The notes below the pieces were generated by a model. The model saw only the letters and a program-made list of their open reading frames with translations, searched no databases and was not told where the DNA came from. A stretch of DNA of 64,000 nucleotides from Flavihumibacter sp. UBA7668 (GTDB lineage Bacteria > Bacteroidota > Bacteroidia > Chitinophagales > Chitinophagaceae): the NCBI RefSeq assembly GCF_002483205.1, contig NZ_DLHM01000007.1, positions 124,001 through 188,000 of the forward strand. The letters are read 5' to 3'. This document shows, one piece after another, positions 7,940-15,438 of the stretch. The first letter of the stretch is position 1. The number at the start of each line of letters is the position of its first letter. A program made the position numbers and the translations under genes.

Positions 7940-9097
7940 ATGCAAGCAACACAGTATGATCTGATCGTGATAGGTGCCGGTGCGCTGGGAACCTTCCATG
8001 CTTACCATGCAGCCAAAAGAGGCTGGAAGGTATTGCTGTTGGAAAAGGACGAAAAACCCTCCGATGCAACGGTTCGGAATTTTGGCATGGTGATTCCATC
8101 CGGTATGAGTCAGGGTAAATGGAAAGAACACGGACGGAGAAGCATGGAGATTTATAAATCCATTCAGGCAGAATTTGATATCACTGTGCGATCCTACGGC
8201 TCCGTTTATCTGGCGTCCAACCAAACGGAATGCATTCTAACAGAAGAGCTCGCAACGCTAAATGAGCAGGAGGGATATCCCTGTGAGATGTTATCGAAAG
8301 AGGATTGTCTGGTAAAGTATCCTGGTTTGCGAGCCTCCTATTGCCAGGGCGGATTATTCTTTCCGGGAGAATTAACCGTGGAACCCAGACGCATGATTCA
8401 TCACTTAATTGCCTACCTGCGCGAACAATATAAGCTCTCCTATAAACCCAATACGCTGGTTAAAAGTATTGAGTATAAAACTGACCGTTGTTGGGTAGAA
8501 ACAAGTGGACTCGAAAAATACAGCAGCACGCATGTTATCCTCTGTTCAGGCCGGGAGTTTAAATTATTGTATCCGCATCTCTTTGCCAAAAGTGCTATTG
8601 AAGTTTCGAAATTACAAATGCTGCAAACAACGCCGATGCAGGAGTATGTTTTGAATGGTGCGGTATTGGGCGGACTCAGTATCCGCCGTTATGAAAGTTT
8701 TCGCGAATGTCCTTCATATGAGCCTTTACAGGCAGGAGAGATAGATACGGTATTTAAAAAATGGGGTATTCATGTTTTATTCAAGCAGGCGCAGGACGGC
8801 AGTATAATTATTGGCGATTCACATGAATATGCCGATGTCAACAGTACCGATGCATTAGGGTATGAATACAAACAGGTAATTGAAGATATTATTCTGCAGG
8901 AAGCACAGCGGATGTTCCGATTCCCCCACTGGAATATTGCCCGGCAGTGGAATGGATTTTATGCACAATGTAAAGAGAAAGATATCTTTCATCATCAGGC
9001 TGATACCAATGTACAAATCATCACAGCCATTGGCGGAAAGGGCATGACGGCAAGTGCATCACTGGCAGAATCAACAATTCAAAAACTGTTTAATTAG
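7940..9097 (+). CDS. FAD-dependent oxidoreductase, TIGR03364 type (phosphonate-associated)
   Basis: Cytoplasmic DAO-family flavoprotein of 385 aa. The N-terminus DLIVIGAGALGTFHAYHAAKR is a Rossmann FAD-binding motif, followed by an acidic residue at the end of strand two (LLLEKDEK). The RNFGM.IPSG signature points to the TIGR03364 group, which is known from gene neighbourhoods for phosphonate breakdown. Some members oxidise aminoethylphosphonate or its N-methyl form. A GG.GMTASA motif near the C-terminus completes the FAD site. It is translationally coupled to the upstream transporter (2-base gap) and overlaps the convergent HD-oxygenase gene by 8 bases. The substrate is probably an amino- or N-methylated phosphonate, but this is not shown by sequence. 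Confidence 0.85.
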   Translation: MQATQYDLIVIGAGALGTFHAYHAAKRGWKVLLLEKDEKPSDATVRNFGMVIPSGMSQGKWKEHGRRSMEIYKSIQAEFDITVRSYGSVYLASNQTECILTEELATLNEQEGYPCEMLSKEDCLVKYPGLRASYCQGGLFFPGELTVEPRRMIHHLIAYLREQYKLSYKPNTLVKSIEYKTDRCWVETSGLEKYSSTHVILCSGREFKLLYPHLFAKSAIEVSKLQMLQTTPMQEYVLNGAVLGGLSIRRYESFRECPSYEPLQAGEIDTVFKKWGIHVLFKQAQDGSIIIGDSHEYADVNSTDALGYEYKQVIEDIILQEAQRMFRFPHWNIARQWNGFYAQCKEKDIFHHQADTNVQIITAIGGKGMTASASLAESTIQKLFN

Positions 9098-9668
9098 CCT
9101 GGTTTCTGGCGATGATATAATTGGTCAGTTTTTCCTTCAGGGTATTCATGTCCGGCAGAGGTTTACCTTCAATTTTGGCAGCTTCATCCCAGGTCCGCAT
9201 CCGGATATACAAATCAAAAAGGGGATCTGATTCAAAGGCTTTGGCCTCTTCTTCTTCCATTCTCCCACCCTGGTATTCCAGTGTTTTTTTACTGGCTTCA
9301 GAAAGTTGTTCGTAATAAGAGGGGTATTTCCAGGTCAGGTACCGTTTTGCATTAACATGGGAAGCGATGAGTTTACACATTCTCTCCCCCATGCCTAAAC
9401 GAAGTAGCCAATCCGCTCCCACTTTTTCATGATCCATTACGCCGTAACCGTCCATGGTTTCAGAAACATCATGCACGGGCAGCAGATGGCCCACATCATG
9501 CAGAAAGGCAGCCAGTACCACTTCATCGTCGTAGCCTTCTTCCATGGCAAGCTGGGCGGCCTGTACCATATGTTCCAATTGGGATACTTTTTCACCGGCA
9601 TATTCTTCTGCACCAAATTGTTCGTACAGAGAAAAAATTTCGTTGGTTAATGTTTGGGGAGCATTCAT
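9090..9668 (-). CDS. HD-domain mixed-valent diiron oxygenase, PhnZ/TmpB-like
   Basis: Predicted to cleave the C-P bond of a 1-hydroxy-2-aminoethylphosphonate-type substrate. I use the ATG at 9668 (MNAPQTL, 192 aa); the longer upstream extension is hydrophobic, unlike the family, and runs toward the next terminator. Every key PhnZ residue has a counterpart at nearly the same number: lid Y23 and E26, metal ligands H33, H57-D58, H80, H104 and D161, plus H61 and the phosphonate-binding K108 (SHVNAKRYL). The tail YQGGRM…RTWDEAAK also fits PhnZ/TmpB. It lies tail-to-tail with the FAD oxidoreductase. A plain HD phosphohydrolase is the alternative, but lid and lysine conservation make that unlikely. 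Confidence 0.88.
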   Translation of the reverse strand: MNAPQTLTNEIFSLYEQFGAEEYAGEKVSQLEHMVQAAQLAMEEGYDDEVVLAAFLHDVGHLLPVHDVSETMDGYGVMDHEKVGADWLLRLGMGERMCKLIASHVNAKRYLTWKYPSYYEQLSEASKKTLEYQGGRMEEEEAKAFESDPLFDLYIRMRTWDEAAKIEGKPLPDMNTLKEKLTNYIIARNQAN

Positions 9669-9747
9669 AACACCAAATTTAATCTGAATAATAAAAACCT
9701 GAACGGTAATTAACGCAATTGAGCAACCAAAAAACGCAGAATTGAAA

Positions 9748-9784
9748 TAAAAAAGCAAGGCGACCCGGTGAAGGAATCGCCTTG
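9748..9784 (-). terminator. Terminator of the minus-strand SusC-SusD operon
   Basis: CAAGGCGA (9756-9763) pairs with TCGCCTTG (9777-9784). On the minus strand the stem is followed by a T-run (the A-run at 9748-9754). It lies about 20 bases beyond the susD stop and separates that operon from the HD oxygenase gene. Confidence 0.85.
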
Positions 9785-9803
9785 AGGGGTTGGTTGTTTC
9801 TGG

Positions 9804-11330
9804 TTATTTATTGATCCAGGTAGCGGTATTCTGTGTATCCTCTCCCTGTCTTGCAACCGCTTCGTTCCGGTTGGTAGCGTTCAGCGATTGTTCAGATTGA
9901 GGATAGATATAACGGATGGGCACTTTGTTATCGTTCAGGTTAGCCGGACCGGGGATAACTTCCGGCATTCTTGTGCGGCGCCATTCGAACCATCCTTCCA
10001 GTCCGTTGAAATAAAGGGATACCCATTTTTGCAGGGCGATTTTTCCCAGTTTTTCTGAAGAGGTGCCAGTATATGCAACACCTGTCTGCGTCAGGTAATT
10101 CGCCGGCATGGTTAAATCGATACCATATTGAGAAGGAACTACTGATCTCCAATAGTCGAAATTGGCATTGATACCATTCAGGTAATAGGTTTCTGCAGTA
10201 CCGGTGCTAATGAGATCTTTCTCACGAGCTTCAGCCAGGAGAAATTGTAATTCAGCGTAAGTCATGAGCAAGGCCTGTGGTGCGTTGGGAACCGGAACGG
10301 CCTGACCATTGTCATTACAAACCAGACAGGCAAACGTGTAACCAACACGGCTAACGCCTTGCGGACCGCCATTGTAGTTAAGCGCATCCACATCACCCAA
10401 GCCGTTGGGAATGCCTTCAATTCTTGGGGTACCAGCTCCAACGGATGCCTGAGAAGGGCGGCCGAAAATGTTTAACCGCGGATCAGCCAATGCAGTTAGC
10501 CTGTCATCGAGTGTTTTACTTACACGGAACTCATCAAATGAACCCACACGGGCGCCATATAATGGCCATTGATTGGGGGCCTGTGCTTCGTACTTAAGTA
10601 CAGCGTTGTCGGCATTTCCAGTAAAAATTGGATTGTTGGCGGGGTCCCCAATGATTGACTGCATTTCAGCTTTCACATCTTTTTTAGCTGAAATTCTGAG
10701 CAGGTATCTCAAGCGTAAAGAATTGGCGAGTTTTCTCCATTTAGCCAAAGATGAAGGACCGCCGCCATACATGATATCGCCGGCAATACTGGTTGTACTA
10801 ACTGCCAGAATTTCATTAGCAGTTTTCAGATCCGCGAGTATCCCATTGTAAATAGATTCCTGCGTATCATATTTAGGCGTATAAATGGCATCTGTTTTAG
10901 CTTTTCCAGCTTCAGAATACGGAATATCGCCATAGGCTTCCGTTGCCTGCGCAAAGATCCAGGATTTGAGGATTAAGGCAACAGCATTGTATGCATTGGT
11001 ATTATCGGAACCAACTTTGGCAAATATTGCCTGGAGGTTTCGATAGTTTCCGTAGGTCATATTCCAGATACCATTTTGCTCATTCCACAAGTAACGATCT
11101 TCATTTACAAACTGAATTTTTGCGTGGTATTGAACAACAATATTACCAATTCCCCATGCCTCATTTACCTGTTGGTTCATGGTGTTACGAATTACACCAC
11201 CCAACAAAAGATCCGGAGTAACATCGATCGGCACATTTCCACTTGTATTGGCTTCTTCAAAATCTTTCGTACATCCCGTCATGAGTATCCCGGCAAAAAG
11301 CAAGGGCATGACTGTATTTAACAACTTCAT
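9804..11330 (-). CDS. SusD/RagB-family surface lipoprotein
   Basis: Outer-membrane, surface-exposed nutrient-binding lipoprotein that caps the partner TonB channel. The 508-aa protein begins with a lipoprotein signal (MKLLNTVMPLLFAGILMTGC, lipidation Cys at residue 20). It then follows the SusD-like_2 pattern, with helical TPR-like segments such as YAELQFLLAEARE and a C-terminal LQKWVSLYFNGLEGWFEWRRTRMPEV. It lies 25 bases after the susC gene on the same strand and is the last gene before a terminator. No glycoside hydrolase or peptidase is adjacent, so the ligand could be a glycan or a peptide-like compound. Confidence 0.93.
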   Translation of the reverse strand: MKLLNTVMPLLFAGILMTGCTKDFEEANTSGNVPIDVTPDLLLGGVIRNTMNQQVNEAWGIGNIVVQYHAKIQFVNEDRYLWNEQNGIWNMTYGNYRNLQAIFAKVGSDNTNAYNAVALILKSWIFAQATEAYGDIPYSEAGKAKTDAIYTPKYDTQESIYNGILADLKTANEILAVSTTSIAGDIMYGGGPSSLAKWRKLANSLRLRYLLRISAKKDVKAEMQSIIGDPANNPIFTGNADNAVLKYEAQAPNQWPLYGARVGSFDEFRVSKTLDDRLTALADPRLNIFGRPSQASVGAGTPRIEGIPNGLGDVDALNYNGGPQGVSRVGYTFACLVCNDNGQAVPVPNAPQALLMTYAELQFLLAEAREKDLISTGTAETYYLNGINANFDYWRSVVPSQYGIDLTMPANYLTQTGVAYTGTSSEKLGKIALQKWVSLYFNGLEGWFEWRRTRMPEVIPGPANLNDNKVPIRYIYPQSEQSLNATNRNEAVARQGEDTQNTATWINK

Positions 11331-11355
11331 ATAGTAGAGTTAATGGATTAGATAA

Positions 11356-14300
11356 TTATAATTTAAAGCTCAGGTTGATCCCATAGCTGCGGGTAGAAGG
11401 AATACTCATATACTCAATTCCGGGAAGCGCTGTTCCGCCGCTGTAACTCATGGTTTCGGGATCCACATGCGGTACATTATCCCAAAGGAAAAGGTTACGA
11501 CCTACCAGTGTCACGGAAGCATTACGGAAAGGAAGTTTACCCCAAACTTTGTCAGGTATATTAAACCCTAGCTGAAGCTCACGCAATTTGATAAAGCTGG
11601 CATCATACATTACACCTTCTGCGATGTTACGTCCGCCAGTCCAGGCAGTATGCCATTCACGAGCAGTAACCTTGGTAGTATTTGGAGAAAAACTTCCATC
11701 TGTATTTTGAACCACACCTTCACCAATTACTCCGTTTCCAGGTTTGGATAAATCATACCCGTCTGCACGTCCTTCCAGTGTTTCTGTAATAATTCCACCT
11801 TCACGACCAACCACCTGAGTCAAAGAATACAATTCCCCGCCGCTGCGGATATCAAACAGGAAACCCAATCTGAAATTTTTATACGTAAAGCTGTTTCTGA
11901 ATCCCATTAACCAGTCGGGGTTATAATTACCCATAAAAATTCTGTCGGTTGTACGTAAAGGACGACCGTTTGTCCCAAACACCATTTGTCCTGCGTATTG
12001 ACCGGATGCATCATAATAGGGAGCGTCCGGATCTTTGCTTTGAACGCGGGCAAATCCGATTCCATATAAATTACCCATTCTTTCTCCCACACGGGCTTCC
12101 ACGCTTACACCGCGACTTGCCTGAACATAGGTGGTTAATCCATCACTTAACTCTTCTACTTTGCTTCTGTTGGCAGACCAGTTTACATCCACTTCCCAGG
12201 TAAGTTTTTCATTTCTCACCGGAACCAGGTTCAACATTGCTTCAAAGCCCCAGTTTTTAATTAACCCTGCATTAATAGCTCTGGACTCAAATCCACTTGT
12301 ATTGGAAAGCGGAATACTAAGAATCTGGTTAATGGTTCTGCTGTGATAATAGGTCAAATCCAATCCTACCCGGTTATTAAAGAAACGCATATCAGCTCCA
12401 AACTCAAGTGCTGAACTGATTTCAGGCTTCAAACTCAGGTTAGCCAGGGCACTGGTTTCACCATAAATCTGCGATGAACCAAAGGGTGTACTTGGATTGT
12501 AGGATTGAGTAAATCGTAAGGGATCTGTATCATTACCCACCTGCGCAAAGCTTCCTCTGAGTTTTAAGAAACTGATAAATTCCGGCAACTTGGCAGTTTC
12601 ACTAATTACAGCACTTAATGCAATGGAATAATAATTATAGGCATTGTCCTCCGTACCAAATTCCTTTAATAATTCAGGAAGGGTTAAGCTGGTACTCCAA
12701 TCGTTCCGATTGGTAAGATCCAGAAAAAGCCAATCTTTATATCCAACCGATAAGGATCCATAAAGGCTATTAATTCTTTTTTCTCCAAAATAATCATCCG
12801 ACACCAGGGGGATTCTGCTATTCGTTAATCTGTAAATACCAGGGATATTTAATTGTCCGGCAACATTCTCCAGGATTCTGGAAGATTGTTTCATCTGGTT
12901 GCCTCCAAAAGTTCCTGTAAAAGCAAAATCACCATATTTTTTATTGGCAGTAAGGAGGAAGTCGGTGTTACGTTCTTCATTGGTAATATTTACCAGACGA
13001 TATTGTCCAAATGGAAAGCGTTGCGTACTGAATGCACGTTTATACTCCCTTCTTTCCTGACTCCAGTCAGTGGCTGAACGAACCTGTAAATTCAACCAGT
13101 TCGTAAACTCATATTTCAAGCTAACGTTTCCAATAATCCGATCATAGTATTGACCATTGGTATTTTCCATTACTGTCAGGTATGGGTTATCGTGGTAGTT
13201 ATAGTTCCAACTGAATTGACGTAAGCCATCCGCTCCACGCATATAAAGTCGCTTCATATCTTCCACCCGAACAGAAGCCGGCAACCAGCAATTGAACAGA
13301 TACATCAGACTTTCTGTTCCATAACTGATAGAAGGACGGTTATCGCTTTCACTCTTAATATAACTAACAAAAGCCCTTGCGCTGAGTTTATCGTTAAAGT
13401 TGTATCCTCCTGTGAGAGAAATTGTATTTCGACGAAGGTCTGTATTTGGCACAATGCCGGTTTGATCGAGATTGGTATAACTCAGACGGAAATCTCCGTT
13501 TTTATTTCCGCCCACCATTGCGACGTTGTTGGTAATAGCCCGACCGGTTTGAAGAAAGTCTTTAAGATTATCGTTATCAGGCAACCAGGCAGTTGGTGTA
13601 ATTACCGATCCGGCCGGTGCGTTCAGATCACCTCCCAAAAATTCAGTTGGCTGTCCGTTTAATGTTCTTGGAGAATTATATTGCGGATAGGATTGTCCGC
13701 GGAAAGCAGGTCCCCAACCCTCATCCGTACCATCTGTTAGTCCGGCTCCTCCGCCATTAACAAACGCGAAGTCTCCGCCATTTCCATTTCCCTGTCCATA
13801 TACTTTCTGATATTCTGGTAATTTGAGTGCGGATTCAGCGGTTATATTGCTATTGACCTCAATACCAATCCCTTTCTGTGCACGACCTGATTTTGTTTTA
13901 ATAAGGATTACACCATTGTTGGCCCTTGATCCATACAATGCTGATGCAGCGGGTCCTTTTAAAACGGACATGGATTCTATATCATCGGGATTAAGAAAAG
14001 ATGCTCCGTTTCCGAAATCCACTTCCAGGTTGCCTCTGCCGGAACCGCCTGAAATGGCATTGCTTACCGGAACCCCGTCAATAACATACAAAGGTTGATT
14101 TGCATTTAAATTAAGCGATCGCTCACCTCTTATAGTAACTCTTGCTGATCCACCAATTCCTGAGTTGCTTCCCACCACTGTAACTCCTGCAACTTTACCT
14201 GCGAGTTGGTTAACAATATTACTTTCCCGGGCCACAGTCAGGTCTTCTCCTTTTACTTCCTGAATGGCATATCCGAGTTTCTTTTTCTCTCTACGAATAC

Positions 14301-14652
14301 CCAGTGCGGTTACCACAACTTCATTAAGAGAATTGCTGTTGGTTACGGCATTGATGATAATTTCTCCGGTGCCACTGACGGTCACCTCCTGTGTGGTGAT
14401 ACCAACTCCGCTGATCACCAGCACATCACCCTGTTTGGCGGCAATACGAAATCGTCCGTCTACATCCGTTGCAACACCTTTGGTACTGCCCTTGACCAGA
14501 ACGGAAATGCTGCTGAGCGGAGTATTATCCTTTTTGGAAAAAACTCTCCCACTGATTTGATCCTGTGCGAGAAGGAAAAGGGGCGAGATCAGGAGCATAA
14601 GAAGCCCCATCAGGCCCAAGGCTCGATGAAGAAATGGTTTTCTCATAAACAA
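11356..14652 (-). CDS. SusC/RagA-family TonB-linked outer-membrane protein
   Basis: TonB-dependent outer-membrane importer of 1098 aa that works with the downstream SusD. It has a signal peptide (MLLISPLFLLAQ), then a carboxypeptidase-regulatory-like domain (about residues 30-115, ISGRVFSKKDNTPLSSISV), then the plug with the SusC signature VVVTALGIRREKKKLGYAIQ and VLKGPAASALYGSRANNGVI, and a long beta-barrel ending in an aromatic-rich strand. The gene is preceded by about 180 bases with GGTTTAGG repeats and a Bacteroidota-like -7 box. An XRE-cupin regulator lies immediately upstream on the same strand, which suggests local control. Confidence 0.95.
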   Translation of the reverse strand: MFMRKPFLHRALGLMGLLMLLISPLFLLAQDQISGRVFSKKDNTPLSSISVLVKGSTKGVATDVDGRFRIAAKQGDVLVISGVGITTQEVTVSGTGEIIINAVTNSNSLNEVVVTALGIRREKKKLGYAIQEVKGEDLTVARESNIVNQLAGKVAGVTVVGSNSGIGGSARVTIRGERSLNLNANQPLYVIDGVPVSNAISGGSGRGNLEVDFGNGASFLNPDDIESMSVLKGPAASALYGSRANNGVILIKTKSGRAQKGIGIEVNSNITAESALKLPEYQKVYGQGNGNGGDFAFVNGGGAGLTDGTDEGWGPAFRGQSYPQYNSPRTLNGQPTEFLGGDLNAPAGSVITPTAWLPDNDNLKDFLQTGRAITNNVAMVGGNKNGDFRLSYTNLDQTGIVPNTDLRRNTISLTGGYNFNDKLSARAFVSYIKSESDNRPSISYGTESLMYLFNCWLPASVRVEDMKRLYMRGADGLRQFSWNYNYHDNPYLTVMENTNGQYYDRIIGNVSLKYEFTNWLNLQVRSATDWSQERREYKRAFSTQRFPFGQYRLVNITNEERNTDFLLTANKKYGDFAFTGTFGGNQMKQSSRILENVAGQLNIPGIYRLTNSRIPLVSDDYFGEKRINSLYGSLSVGYKDWLFLDLTNRNDWSTSLTLPELLKEFGTEDNAYNYYSIALSAVISETAKLPEFISFLKLRGSFAQVGNDTDPLRFTQSYNPSTPFGSSQIYGETSALANLSLKPEISSALEFGADMRFFNNRVGLDLTYYHSRTINQILSIPLSNTSGFESRAINAGLIKNWGFEAMLNLVPVRNEKLTWEVDVNWSANRSKVEELSDGLTTYVQASRGVSVEARVGERMGNLYGIGFARVQSKDPDAPYYDASGQYAGQMVFGTNGRPLRTTDRIFMGNYNPDWLMGFRNSFTYKNFRLGFLFDIRSGGELYSLTQVVGREGGIITETLEGRADGYDLSKPGNGVIGEGVVQNTDGSFSPNTTKVTAREWHTAWTGGRNIAEGVMYDASFIKLRELQLGFNIPDKVWGKLPFRNASVTLVGRNLFLWDNVPHVDPETMSYSGGTALPGIEYMSIPSTRSYGINLSFKL

Positions 14653-14674
14653 GTAGTTAAATTTTTTGAGGACC

Positions 14675-14682
14675 CAAAACTA
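14675..14682 (-). promoter_or_regulatory. Candidate -7 promoter box of the SusC gene
   Basis: Minus-strand TAGTTTTG matches the Bacteroidota consensus TAnnTTTG and lies about 23 bases before the SusC start. I could not find a convincing TTG -33 box at the usual 19-21 base distance, so the call is tentative. Confidence 0.3.
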
Positions 14683-14730
14683 TTCGCCCAATATGAAGCC
14701 TATGTTATTACCATTTTACTAAAATGTAAA

Positions 14731-14771
14731 GGTTTAGGCTAAATAAACGGCGGTTTAGGTTAACTAAACTT
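14731..14771. promoter_or_regulatory. Candidate operator: two GGTTTAGG direct repeats 21 bases apart
   Basis: GGTTTAGG occurs at 14731-14738 and again at 14752-14759, start to start 21 bases, i.e. two helical turns. The second copy is followed by TTAA and an inverted partial copy (CTAAAC at 14764-14769). The cluster is upstream of the SusC gene and next to an XRE-cupin regulator gene, which may bind it. This is inference from position and spacing only. Confidence 0.4.
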
Positions 14772-14833
14772 AACAAAAAATTCACATTGTACAAAAACTA
14801 AATAAGAGAAAACCGTATATGCTGAACAAGACT

Positions 14834-15403
14834 TTAAAAGAGGTAAATTACAAGGAGAAGTGCATTAGTTTTTCCTATATTCTTAACCCGGTGTGGATGC
14901 CGTCCATCAAAGGCAAGCGAATCCCCTTCCTGCATTTCAAATTTTTCTTTATCCACCTGGTATTCAATTTGCCCCTGAATCAGGAATTTCAGTTCATAGG
15001 CTTCCGTGCTTACCATTTGGCGACGGGCAGCTCCAGGTTTCATTTCCAGCAGTTCCATATCAAAAGCAGAACTATTAACTGCCCGGGAAAAAATTCGTTT
15101 ATAGGAGAACCCCTTTACCGGCTCCCGGCTGACTTCTTTTGCCTCCCCTTTCCGGATCACAAAATATTTCTGGTCCACCATCTTTGCCTGAAGCCCTTCA
15201 AAAAAGCCTTTCATGTTTTCGTCCAGGCAATGGACAATACTTAATAAAACCGGCAGGGATGGTACGGTCCGGTTGTTTTCAATCTGGGAAATCAATCCTT
15301 TTGTAACACCTGCTTTATTGGCTAACTGCTCAAGGGTAATATTCTTTTCCTGCCTTCTGGCACGGATTCGCTCCCCAATCAGTAAGAGAATCTCTTCTGT
15401 CAT
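14834..15403 (-). CDS. XRE-family regulator with cupin sensor domain
   Basis: Cytoplasmic transcription factor of 189 aa. Residues ~8-65 form an HTH_3 helix-turn-helix (LGERIRARRQEKNITLEQLANKAG, VTKGLISQIENNRTVPS). Residues ~110-185 form a cupin_2 barrel (LKFLIQGQIEYQVDKEKFEMQEGDSLAFDGRHPHRVKN) that likely senses a small molecule. It lies 35 bases after the molybdenum-hydroxylase large subunit on the same strand and upstream of SusC-SusD. It could therefore be the last gene of the oxidoreductase operon or the regulator of the SusCD pair. Regulators of this type often control amine, amino-acid or polyamine metabolism. Confidence 0.9.
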   Translation of the reverse strand: MTEEILLLIGERIRARRQEKNITLEQLANKAGVTKGLISQIENNRTVPSLPVLLSIVHCLDENMKGFFEGLQAKMVDQKYFVIRKGEAKEVSREPVKGFSYKRIFSRAVNSSAFDMELLEMKPGAARRQMVSTEAYELKFLIQGQIEYQVDKEKFEMQEGDSLAFDGRHPHRVKNIGKTNALLLVIYLF

Positions 15404-15438
15404 ATGGCAATATTAAGACGGACTCGTTTTCCCTAGTA

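Noticed and set aside
9669..9758. 30-residue hydrophobic extension of the PhnZ-like protein, suggesting a membrane anchor
   Set aside because: Residue numbering from the ATG at 9668 aligns almost exactly with PhnZ, and the extension runs up to the terminator of the neighbouring operon.
14206..14742. 178-aa plus-strand frame opposite the start of the SusC gene
   Set aside because: Antisense to the signal peptide and plug of a clear SusC; no family resemblance.
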